Positions 46,797 through 54,973 of a DNA stretch of 64,000 nucleotides are shown piece by piece. The translations under genes were made by a program, and so were the position numbers. Positions within the stretch are counted from its first letter, which is position 1. Every line of letters starts with the position of its first letter. The notes beneath the pieces were generated by a model, which ran no database searches, was not told the DNA's origin, and saw only the letters and a program-made list of their open reading frames with translations. Source of the DNA: Agarivorans sp. Alg241-V36 (GTDB lineage Bacteria; Pseudomonadota; Gammaproteobacteria; Enterobacterales; Celerinatantimonadaceae); NCBI RefSeq assembly GCF_900537085.1, contig NZ_UNRE01000001.1, positions 191,163-255,162 on the forward strand. The letters run 5' to 3'.

Positions 46797-47734
46797 GTTA
46801 AATCGGGGTACTTGCGTTTATAACGCGGTAGCATGCTTTGGTTACCCAGTAAGCCGCCTTGGTGAATATATAAGGTTGGTGTTTCATCTGCTTGTTCTTC
46901 AACTTGCTCTTCAAGAAAGGACATTAAGCATTGCCAGCCAATGGGATCGTAGAGCAGTTCAAATTCAAGTTCGGTTTGCTGCTTAAGATCTAGCCAGGTT
47001 TGGTAGTGCTCTCGATACAACTTACCAAAGTGATACTTCTTTTCACGCGGCAGAATAATCGGGTGGGTCGCGGTATTACTATTAAGCTGGGTAAATTGCA
47101 GGCTTAAGTAGTCATCATCTCCTACACAGGCACAGCTATATACTGTTATGCAGGGATTCATTTGGCTAAAATACTCACTCAAAAATAAGGCGGTAGTGCC
47201 GGTACCCGCTGGCAGCATTACATTTAAACGGCCAATATGACTTTGATGCTGCCATTGCTCAATTTCTTCCGCTAGGGTGACCACGCCCTCTCGCGCATAT
47301 TCACAGCGCCCACCTTCTGGAATAAACAATTGCTGCGGAGATAAGCTGGGTTTAACAATGGTTTGCATAAAACTGTCTAAATTGGCTTGCTGTTGTCGAT
47401 GCAAGCTACTTACTTCAATGATCCGCGCGCCTAGCTCCAGAGCAGCTTGATAGTTGCCACAAGGGTTTTGCTTTAGCCAGCTGGGAATATGGTCTACATA
47501 AAATTCGCATTTCCATTGCTTGAGCTTTGCCAGTGCGGCTAATGAGTACAAGGAGTTGGCTTGCGCAGAGCCACTTCCAACTAGGGTGCTTACGCCTGGT
47601 TGCGGGTGTTTTAAAAAGTGGTAAAACTTGCGCGCTTTATTGCCAGAGAATTGCGGGTGCAGTAAATCATCACGCTTTACGTAGATTTTCTTATGCTGAA
47701 AATGTACCAACTGTACTGGAGATGGTTTAAACAA
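46793..47734 (-). CDS. PLP-dependent ACC deaminase/D-cysteine desulfhydrase-like enzyme
   Basis: The 313-residue protein has the fold-type II PLP signature of this group: VKRDDLLHPQFSGNKARKFY, in which the Lys of SGNKARK is the PLP-binding residue. LVGSGSAQANSLYSLAALAK follows as phosphate-binding region, and MLPAGTGTTALFL later. The family includes 1-aminocyclopropane-1-carboxylate deaminases and D-cysteine desulfhydrases; which reaction runs here cannot be told. The frame opens with TTG 47734, with no in-frame ATG upstream before a stop; a rarer start (CTG just upstream) is possible. Confidence 0.85.
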   Translation of the reverse strand: MFKPSPVQLVHFQHKKIYVKRDDLLHPQFSGNKARKFYHFLKHPQPGVSTLVGSGSAQANSLYSLAALAKLKQWKCEFYVDHIPSWLKQNPCGNYQAALELGARIIEVSSLHRQQQANLDSFMQTIVKPSLSPQQLFIPEGGRCEYAREGVVTLAEEIEQWQHQSHIGRLNVMLPAGTGTTALFLSEYFSQMNPCITVYSCACVGDDDYLSLQFTQLNSNTATHPIILPREKKYHFGKLYREHYQTWLDLKQQTELEFELLYDPIGWQCLMSFLEEQVEEQADETPTLYIHQGGLLGNQSMLPRYKRKYPDLT

Positions 47735-48789
47735 CAGGCAACCAAATGTGATGAGTCTGTGGTGATTAGTTTACGTTGACTTGATTCAGTGGCAAAGCAA
47801 TTTAATGATTGTGAGACAACAACTTGGATGACTGCTTATTATTGCATGCAATTGTGAAAACTTCGTGACAAAAAAATGTGGGCAAAAAGATCTATCAAAA
47901 ATTTTGGCGATCCCTTAGCGATCTTGCGCGCAGCCCAGCGTTGGCGGGGAAGATTAGATTTATGTGGATGACAAGACTTAGTTAACAAATAAAAATAGAA
48001 GCCTTAGTTGATTTTTTACTTGTCAATGAGAGTAACAACTGCCTATTTCCTTCACTGCAATATATTTCACTGAAATAAGCTAAATAATCCAAACAGCTTT
48101 TCCCACAGAAACGGTGCACAAAGCTGTGGATAAAATTCTCTACCCTGTGAAGTTAGTGGCTTGTAGCGGATCGGCTTTTAGCGTCAATAATGTCACCTAA
48201 AATTAGTAAAAAATTCTTTTTTACTGCTTCTTTGTTTCGTGGCGTTGACATTTTTCCGTTAGTTAAAATAAATACAAAAATAGAACGTTTCATGAGCCTT
48301 GTTTTTAGAATGTAATGGCTAAAAAACTAAGCCTATATTGACTTTTATCCTAAGAATGCAAGCTAAGCTACTGATAGTGCTGTACTAGTCTAAGCATGTT
48401 TTTTCGCAGGAATGTTCAATAATTATCACTTTTATGCTGTTAGCGTAAGCAAGCTGAATAATATTGCGGCAGCTTGTTTAAGAGATATACGCTGTAAAAC
48501 GGTAGTAACTCAATAGCATATTGTGTTTTTTCTCAGTCTAAGGTATTTCGATTTTCTAGATGATTTGGTTGCGCAGACTGATTAAATGTTAAGAACTTGC
48601 GCTTATGTGAATAAGTTTGGCGATAATCAAGAGTAAAGCGCTAAATTTTACTTAGTTGGATGTAATTTGTACTAAGGATCTTTGGCTGATTATCGGATCT
48701 GTTTTGCGGCTTATGCTAATTGCTATTTGTGCGCCTGAAGATGTCGCTAATGTGCTTACTGAGGTAAAGTGAGCCTTTACGGAGGTGCA
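47735..48789. other. Intergenic region, about 1 kb, no gene seen
   Basis: An unusually long AT-rich gap. It has two exact matches to the DnaA-box pattern TTATNCACA on the minus strand: TGTGGATAA at 48125-48133 and TGTGAATAA at 48606-48614. Three GATC sites cluster at about 47889-47930. No reading frame over 60 codons is supported. Nothing else is recognisable. Confidence 0.5.
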
Positions 48790-49332
48790 ATGAAACAAGT
48801 CGATCAATTACTAGCTCAAGGGCTAAACAAACAACAAGTGTATGATCATGCAGAGCAGCAGCAGTGGAACCTGCGAAAGGTGACTAAAGCCCTGGCGTCT
48901 ATTCCCGAACCCGGCGCCTTGCAGCAGTATTCCAAGCAGAAAGCCTTTTTGCTGGCGGTGCTGCAGTTTATGGTTCTGAGTAAATTGGTGTTTGGCTTAA
49001 TGGCTGCAGAACAAGTGAGTGGCCAACTGTTAATGGCCTTGCTAATGCCTGCCTTAGTGCCTTTGTTGATTATCTTTATGATCTATAAAAATGCGGCTAA
49101 TGGTTATTTGTTGTTGATGGTATTTGCGGGCTTTTCTATCTATCAGAGTTTGCCCTATATCTTTCAGCTAGAAGGGCTAATTAACGTAGCCTTAAGTGCA
49201 CTGTTTGCTGGCTTTACTTATTACTTGAAGAAACGATTATTTCCCTTTCAAAACTTATTTCATACTGCAATTACTGGGCGAGGGCACTATATTTATCAGC
49301 AAGTGGAAAAAACCGATAAGGCCGATAGTTAA
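48790..49332 (+). CDS. Small membrane protein of unknown function
   Basis: The first ~45 residues are soluble and Gln-rich (LLAQGLNKQQVYDHAEQQQW). Four hydrophobic segments follow (for example FLLAVLQFMVLSKLVFGLMA and VALSALFAGFTYYL), then a short basic tail. No known motif. ATG 48790 has GGAGG 5 nt upstream and is clearly better than GTG 48769. It is 13 bp before the next gene on the same strand, so the two may be co-transcribed. Confidence 0.7.
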   Translation: MKQVDQLLAQGLNKQQVYDHAEQQQWNLRKVTKALASIPEPGALQQYSKQKAFLLAVLQFMVLSKLVFGLMAAEQVSGQLLMALLMPALVPLLIIFMIYKNAANGYLLLMVFAGFSIYQSLPYIFQLEGLINVALSALFAGFTYYLKKRLFPFQNLFHTAITGRGHYIYQQVEKTDKADS

Positions 49333-49345
49333 TGAGAGAGGCTAA

Positions 49346-49816
49346 GTGCTTAAACGCTTAGAGCTGTTAGTTCCTCCTCCCCTTTGGTTGCTGTTATGTG
49401 TAGCAATGGCTTACGGTTTGGCACAGATAAGTGAGCAATGGAGCTGGCAAATACTGCCATTGGCCTTGGTAAAGCTGCAATGGCCTTTGGTAATGTTGGC
49501 GGCATTTATTGCGGTTGCTAGTTTATTGGGGTTTGCGCGAAACCATACCACCATTAATCCTCATCATCCCGAGCGAAGTAAGCACTTGGTAATAGAAGGG
49601 CTGTACCGTTATAGCCGAAACCCGATGTATTTGAGTTTGCTTCTGTTGTTAACTGCGTGGTGTTTACACTTGCAAGCTGGATTAAGCTTAGTGAGTTGTG
49701 TGGTGTTTGTGGCGCTTATCAATCGTTTGCAAATTTTACCTGAAGAAAAGGTACTTACGCAGCAATTTAATGAACAATACCTGCAATATTGCCGCAATGT
49801 TCGACGTTGGCTTTAA
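49346..49816 (+). CDS. Isoprenylcysteine methyltransferase-like (ICMT/PEMT) membrane protein
   Basis: The 156-residue protein has about four membrane segments. The family block is GLYRYSRNPMYLSLLLLL, with the RNPMY motif used to bind S-adenosylmethionine in ICMT-like enzymes, and it ends in EEKVLTQQFNEQYLQYCRNV. Bacterial members methylate small lipids or other substrates that are mostly unknown. The start is GTG 49346, 13 bp after the previous gene. Confidence 0.88.
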   Translation: MLKRLELLVPPPLWLLLCVAMAYGLAQISEQWSWQILPLALVKLQWPLVMLAAFIAVASLLGFARNHTTINPHHPERSKHLVIEGLYRYSRNPMYLSLLLLLTAWCLHLQAGLSLVSCVVFVALINRLQILPEEKVLTQQFNEQYLQYCRNVRRWL

Positions 49817-50012
49817 CAAAAATGCAGGATTTTCAACTTTAACGAGTGACTTTTAAGCCAGATCAATTTGGAAAATTAAGCACTTAGGCTACACTACTGC
49901 CCATATGTAATGTGATCTTGATCTCCTTTTGTTCAGCTGAAAAGCTTTGCAGCCTTGCTGTTAAGACGCGGACTAGGGATAACTAGCACAGTTTTTTTAG
50001 AGTAAGCTAAAC

Positions 50013-52676
50013 ATGGCTAATCCAATTTCAGCACGCAAAGCTTGGGTAAAGGGATCTTTACCACTGGCTGAGTATGCCGCTTCATGTAATCAAGCTCAGC
50101 TTCAGAGCTTATCTCCCCAACTTCGTAATTTGCGCCAAAATGGCGTAGATGCCTTGGTAGTGCCTGTGCACTGGCGCTACATTGCACCATTTAGTGCTGA
50201 ACAATTAGACCAAGCAGAGTGCTGGGCATCTCTTAAGCGCTTGTCTGCGCATTTGGTGTCTCACGGCTTTAAGCTGCAATACCAGTTGTTCTTTTCTTCA
50301 GATACCCAGCAAGGGGTTGAACAACGTCTTCCAGATTGGTTTTGGGGCTCTATGTTAGCCACCTTGCCAAAAAATCAAAGCGCTGATGCGATTAAGTACG
50401 TTAACCAATATGGCCGCGACAATACCCAAAGCCCGAGCCTATGGGCCGAAGCCGGTTTAGCGGAAATGTTTAGCCATTGGATGAGCTGCTTTGCAGAGCA
50501 CATGGCAGAGTTTGCTTCGCATTGTGATGCTTTATTGTTGGGTTTAGGCCCAAATGGTGAAGCATGCATCCCTTGGGGAGAGCGTGATGGCCAGCCAATC
50601 TATCAAAGCTTTAGCCCAACGGCATTGGCAGCCTTAGCCGAAGACATGCAGCTGCAATATGGTTCGCAGCAAGCCTGGTTGAGTTTGTGGGAGTTAAATG
50701 GCGATACGCCTTGGCAAGAACAACTGGCAGAAACCTTAAGCCGTTGTTACAAAAACAAAACCAGCAATACCTGCTTTAAAGAATTTAATGCATGGTATGC
50801 CAGTAATTGGCAAGCTTATGTGGGTAAGATATTGGCCATTGCTGAGCAGCAATTTGTTGAACCATGGGCGCACAGCCAACTGTGTTTGAATATCCCAATG
50901 CCTGAGCTTACCGCCAGTGATCATCCTTGGTTGGGCTGTTTAACTGGAGTGAACCCCCAGCCGTGGTTAGATCGCCCACAATTGCTGGATTACCACATTG
51001 CTCAATTAGAGTATTGGCACGTTCAAGCAGCAGGTCGTTTGTTGATTGTGGCCAGTGGCGCAGAATCAAGCCATGCTACTCGCGTTAACCAAGCCTTACT
51101 CACCGCCATGCGTAAGCTTAAAATACCGGCATTGGTGCAAAATTCGCAACCACAGGCACTGGCTAGCCACCCAGGTTGGGATCAGCTCTATCATTCGGTG
51201 TTACATGGCAGTGCGTTTGAAGGCTGGATCTTTAACGATATGTCGCAACTTAATGAGCAGGCGATTGTTAAAGGACGCTTGTCGCAATTAAACAAGTTTA
51301 AGTATCAAATTGCCGAAACTAAGCAATTAGGTAAAAAGCAGTTCCGGGTAATGGGGCCGCTGCATCTTAAAGTGGCCAACCAAAAGCAGTTGCTGGATGA
51401 AGAAAACTGGAAACAGTTTGAAGCGCAACTACGCCAGCTTCGCAGTATAGGTGTTACCGCTATTTCTACCGATATTTGGTGGGGTTTGGTTGAAGGCGAC
51501 AAGCCAGGTAAGTTTGACTGGAGTTATTACGATCGCGTAGTCAGCCTGCTTAAACGCTTAGGTTTGCAATGGGTGCCTATTTTGTCCTTCCACCAAGCAG
51601 GTGGCAATGTAAACGATGACTTTATGCAAGCCATTCCACTGTGGTTGTGGGGGCGTTTGCTAGAGAGCAACGATCAGTTAAATTCGGTGCAAGATCTGCA
51701 ATATGTATCGGAAACCGGTGATGCCTCCATGGAGTATGTGTCGCTGTGGGCCGACGAATTTGTGATGCCTTATTATCAGCGCTTCATGGAAGCCTTTAAG
51801 CAGCATTATATTAACCAAGCCGGTTTGATGGATGAAATCAACGTAAGCCTAGGCCCTGCCGGTGAGTTGCGTTACCCAAGCTACAACGCTCACGATTGGG
51901 GGAATTACCCTAACCGCGGCACCTTGCAGTGTTACAGCCGCTTAGCCAAACAAGATTGGTTGCGTTACTTAAAAGAGAAGTACCACAGCATTGCTGCGCT
52001 AAATGGCAGCTTTGGCTTCACTTGGGACAGTTTTGAACAAGCCGAAATACCCGATGCAGACTGGTTATTTAGTCATAAGCGCTATATTCATAACTCTTGG
52101 GCGCGCGAGTTTTTAACTTGGTACCACAAAGCCCTCGTGGCGCACGGTCGACGTATCTTTGAAAATGCTTTGAGCGTGTTTGACGATGACTCCTTTGGTC
52201 AGGTGCCTATTGGGATTAAAATTCCGGGTATTCACTGGGTAGTGAGTGACCCCGAATTGCCACGTGCGGCCGAAATTACGGCCGGCCTAATTGCGGTGCA
52301 CCCAACGCTAAGCAGCAATAATCAGCAAGAATATCTTGGTTTGCTAAAAGCCTTGTTGCCCGAAGGCAAACAGGCGCGTGCTGCTATTCACTTCACCTGT
52401 TTGGAAATGATAAACAAAGACTATGAAGGTTATTCTCGTGCCGCTGATTTAGTGGACTGGATGGCCGACGCAGCCGATGAATGTCAGGTTTCATTAATGG
52501 GCGAAAATGCCCTAGCAGGAGAGCTATATGGTGAGCAGGGCTGGAAGCAAATGGCCCGTGCGTTAACGCGTGCACCTGGCTACGACGGTTTAACTCTATT
52601 AAGAATGCAAAACTTCTTCGACGATGAACCCACGCCAATGCGTGAGCTAAGAAAGCTAATTAACCGTATTAGTTAG
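50013..52676 (+). CDS. Tandem GH14 beta-amylase-like protein with a degenerate N-terminal GH14 domain
   Basis: The C-terminal half (about residues 445-887) is a GH14 beta-amylase. LSFHQAGGNVNDDF is the flexible loop, LGPAGELRYPSY holds the acid Glu (E618), IPGIHWVV follows, and FTCLEM holds the base Glu (E798). MGENALAGE and LLRMQNFFDD are also conserved. The N-terminal half (about 25-440) aligns with it throughout: LRNLRQNGVDALVVPVHW with LRQLRSIGVTAISTDIWW, and LGPNGEACIP with LGPAGELRYP (E183 kept). HPGWDQLY and EGWIFNDMSQL match the C-terminal end. The loop and the second Glu region (SGAES at about 348-352) are not kept. No signal peptide is seen, so a cytoplasmic role in maltose release from alpha-glucans is inferred. 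Confidence 0.88.
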   Translation: MANPISARKAWVKGSLPLAEYAASCNQAQLQSLSPQLRNLRQNGVDALVVPVHWRYIAPFSAEQLDQAECWASLKRLSAHLVSHGFKLQYQLFFSSDTQQGVEQRLPDWFWGSMLATLPKNQSADAIKYVNQYGRDNTQSPSLWAEAGLAEMFSHWMSCFAEHMAEFASHCDALLLGLGPNGEACIPWGERDGQPIYQSFSPTALAALAEDMQLQYGSQQAWLSLWELNGDTPWQEQLAETLSRCYKNKTSNTCFKEFNAWYASNWQAYVGKILAIAEQQFVEPWAHSQLCLNIPMPELTASDHPWLGCLTGVNPQPWLDRPQLLDYHIAQLEYWHVQAAGRLLIVASGAESSHATRVNQALLTAMRKLKIPALVQNSQPQALASHPGWDQLYHSVLHGSAFEGWIFNDMSQLNEQAIVKGRLSQLNKFKYQIAETKQLGKKQFRVMGPLHLKVANQKQLLDEENWKQFEAQLRQLRSIGVTAISTDIWWGLVEGDKPGKFDWSYYDRVVSLLKRLGLQWVPILSFHQAGGNVNDDFMQAIPLWLWGRLLESNDQLNSVQDLQYVSETGDASMEYVSLWADEFVMPYYQRFMEAFKQHYINQAGLMDEINVSLGPAGELRYPSYNAHDWGNYPNRGTLQCYSRLAKQDWLRYLKEKYHSIAALNGSFGFTWDSFEQAEIPDADWLFSHKRYIHNSWAREFLTWYHKALVAHGRRIFENALSVFDDDSFGQVPIGIKIPGIHWVVSDPELPRAAEITAGLIAVHPTLSSNNQQEYLGLLKALLPEGKQARAAIHFTCLEMINKDYEGYSRAADLVDWMADAADECQVSLMGENALAGELYGEQGWKQMARALTRAPGYDGLTLLRMQNFFDDEPTPMRELRKLINRIS

Positions 52677-52696
52677 TACTTAGCCGTTACCATAAT

Positions 52697-52725
52697 AAGC
52701 GCAGCCACTAAGCTGCGCTTTTTTT
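52697..52725 (+). terminator. Intrinsic terminator after the GH14 gene
   Basis: AAGCGCAGC and GCTGCGCTT form a perfect 9-bp stem around a 6-nt loop, followed by a T run. Its 3' side overlaps the end of the convergent GNAT gene. Confidence 0.85.
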
Positions 52726-53184
52726 ATGGGCAATTGCTAGACTTTGGCAGGGTTTCGCCAAACTAAGGTAGTGGGGGTGTTCGGTATAGGGGCCAAAAGG
52801 AGAAATCACTTGATAGCCTTGCTTAGTGTAAAACCGTATCGCTTGGGTATTGGCTTTGCGGGTGGCAAGTTTAATTTGTTGGTAGCCTAGGGCTAAGGCG
52901 CGCGCTTCTAAGGCTTGCACTATCAGTTTACCTACACCAGCTTGGCGAGAATAAATTCGTTTCATCTCGCACACTCCGGGTTGAAGGTAGCGAAAGCCGC
53001 CGCAGGCAATGGCTACTCCATTACGCTTAGCCACAATAAACACCGCTTTTTCTGACAAAAACTCATCTTCTTCAAAGCATTCCTTGGCGGAGTTTCCAGC
53101 AATTTTAGTTAAGGACATTGCTAGTGCGTTTAGCAGCTCTCTGCTTTGCAAACTATTTGGATTATCTTGGCAAATTTCTATCAT
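52708..53184 (-). CDS. GNAT-family N-acetyltransferase
   Basis: The 158-residue protein has the GNAT core: VFIVAKRNGVAIACGGFRYL, CEMKRIYSRQAGVGKLIVQA (acetyl-CoA loop region, with the AGVGK form of the Q/RxxGxG/A motif), then ANTQAIRFYTKQGYQ. Substrate unknown. Its end overlaps the GH14 terminator on the opposite strand. No operon partner. Confidence 0.88.
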   Translation of the reverse strand: MIEICQDNPNSLQSRELLNALAMSLTKIAGNSAKECFEEDEFLSEKAVFIVAKRNGVAIACGGFRYLQPGVCEMKRIYSRQAGVGKLIVQALEARALALGYQQIKLATRKANTQAIRFYTKQGYQVISPFGPYTEHPHYLSLAKPCQSLAIAHKKSAA

Positions 53185-53422
53185 TGATTTATCAAAAATT
53201 TAATCATTACATAGAGATAATTAGTGCTAGTCTTACTAACGAATGTTACCTGTAGGTTAAATACAGATGATAGTTTCCTTACTTTAGGTGTGGTTTTATT
53301 GTCTAATTATTTTTATTTATTTGGTTTTTTAGTCTGAATTAAGCTGATTGTTTGATTTGATCATCTATTGCTGGTGCTAGCTTTGCAGTAAAGTGCGTCG
53401 CAATTAAAAAGTGGGAGGAATT

Positions 53423-54724
53423 ATGATCACAATTGAGTTGCTGGTGGTATTAGCAGCCATATTTTTAGGTGCCCGTTTAGGCGGCATTGGAATTGGTTTT
53501 GCGGGTGGTTTAGGGGTATTGGTTCTTACCCTTGGTTTGGGTATGACCCCAGGCACTATTCCTATTGAAGTGATCTTAATTATTATGTCGGTGATTGCCG
53601 CCATTGCCGCGATGCAAGTGGCGGGTGGTTTACAGTTTTTGGTAAATATTGCCGAGCGCGTGCTGCGCAGTAATCCTAAACAGGTGACCTTTCTTGCCCC
53701 CATCGTCACTTACGTTATGACCTTGTTTGCTGGCACCGGGCATACTGCATTTTCAACTTTACCGGTGATAGCCGAGGTAGCTAAAGAGCAGGGGATCCGC
53801 CCTTCACGGCCTTTAAGTATTGCCGTTGTAGCCTCGCAAATCGCTATTACCGCGTCGCCTATTTCTGCTGCCGTAGTGCTAATGAGCGGCATGTTGGAAG
53901 ACAAAGGCGTGGGCTACATCAGTTTGTTGATGATATGTATTCCAGCCACTTTCTTAGCTTGTATGGTGGGTGCCTTTGTTGCTCAATTTATGGGGAAAGA
54001 GTTAAAAGACGATCCTATTTACCAAGAGCGTTTAGCCCATGGTTTAGTTAGCCAGCGTGATAAGCAGGCTAGTGAGTTACCAGCCAGCGCAAAACGTTCG
54101 GTGCTTATCTTTTTGGTGGCGATTGTTGCGGTAGTGTTTTACGCCACAGCGATTAGCGATGCAGTAGGCTTGATTGAGAATCCAACCCTGCCACGTAATG
54201 AAGCCATCATGGTGTTTATGTTAACGGCTGCTACCGCGATTGCGCTGTTTTGCAAGGTTGATACCGGCGAAGTGCTTAATGCGGCTACCTTTAAATCGGG
54301 CATGAGCGCCTGTATTTGTGTACTTGGTGTTGCGTGGCTGGGTGATACTTTTGTGTCTGGCCATTTGGAAGAGATTAAAGCCTTGTCGGGCGGTTTGTTA
54401 GAAGAGCATCCGTGGATGCTTGCACTGATTTTATTCTTTGCCAGTATGCTGTTGTATTCACAAGCGGCTACTACCGCGGCATTAATGCCTTCGGCCTTTA
54501 TGCTAGGGGTAAGCCCTGAAGCGGCTATTGCCTCTTTTGCGGCAGTGAGCGCCTTGTTTGTTTTACCTACTTATCCAACGCTGTTGGCAGCGGTAGAAAT
54601 GGATGACACTGGCTCTACTCGAATAGGTAAATGGGTATTTAACCATCCTTTCTTTGTGCCAGGCGTTGCTACCATTACTAGCTCGGTTATTTTAGGCTTT
54701 ATATTTGCCGAGATCATTCTCTAG
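53423..54724 (+). CDS. Anaerobic C4-dicarboxylate transporter, Dcu family
   Basis: The 433-residue protein matches DcuA/DcuB: ARLGGIGIGFAGGLGVLVLT, FLAPIVTYVMTLFAGTGHTA, and SIAVVASQIAITASPISAA are family signatures. It exchanges fumarate, succinate, malate or aspartate across the inner membrane. Which of DcuA or DcuB it is cannot be decided by eye. ATG 53423 has GGGAGG 7 nt upstream; GTG 53411 is in frame but sits inside that site. It stands alone and ends in a terminator hairpin. Confidence 0.92.
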   Translation: MITIELLVVLAAIFLGARLGGIGIGFAGGLGVLVLTLGLGMTPGTIPIEVILIIMSVIAAIAAMQVAGGLQFLVNIAERVLRSNPKQVTFLAPIVTYVMTLFAGTGHTAFSTLPVIAEVAKEQGIRPSRPLSIAVVASQIAITASPISAAVVLMSGMLEDKGVGYISLLMICIPATFLACMVGAFVAQFMGKELKDDPIYQERLAHGLVSQRDKQASELPASAKRSVLIFLVAIVAVVFYATAISDAVGLIENPTLPRNEAIMVFMLTAATAIALFCKVDTGEVLNAATFKSGMSACICVLGVAWLGDTFVSGHLEEIKALSGGLLEEHPWMLALILFFASMLLYSQAATTAALMPSAFMLGVSPEAAIASFAAVSALFVLPTYPTLLAAVEMDDTGSTRIGKWVFNHPFFVPGVATITSSVILGFIFAEIIL

Positions 54725-54748
54725 CAACAAGCCTAAATAAGACTGCTG

Positions 54749-54806
54749 CGCCCATTGCGCTTATTGCTAGGTTTACCTAAAGCGATAAGAGTAATGGGCG
54801 TTTTTT
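54749..54806 (+). terminator. Intrinsic terminator after the dcu gene
   Basis: CGCCCATT (54749-54756) and AATGGGCG (54793-54800) pair, with a further inner pairing region, and six T follow. Confidence 0.75.
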
Positions 54807-54819
54807 GTAGTTTATGCTG

Positions 54820-54859
54820 AGCCATTCAACAAGCTAGGGCTAGCCGTAATTGAATGGCT
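54820..54859. repeat. Compact nested hairpin element
   Basis: AGCCATTCAA (54820-54829) pairs with TTGAATGGCT (54850-54859), and an inner GCTAG/CTAGC pair surrounds GG. There is no T tract, and GTCATTCAATTTTAG follows at about 54872 as a partial copy of one arm. Confidence 0.5.
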
Positions 54860-54973
54860 AATGTGGTAAGTCATTCAATTTTAGTACTTAGCGCTGCCGC
54901 TTCACTGCAACTATCTAACAGATACCATATACTAGATGCTAAGCATCAACTCCCTCTTCAACATTGAGTACCT

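Noticed and set aside
47735-48789. Chromosomal replication origin
   Set aside because: Only two DnaA-box matches are present, and neither dnaA, dnaN, mnmG nor rpmH is near.
49911-49926. CRP-like TGTGATCTTGATCTCC upstream of the GH14 gene
   Set aside because: Only the left half matches; the right half is poor, so chance is likely.
53352-53366. FNR-like TTGATTTGATCAT upstream of the dcu gene
   Set aside because: The spacing between the half sites is three instead of four bases and the right half is incomplete, although an FNR site would make sense for a dcu gene.
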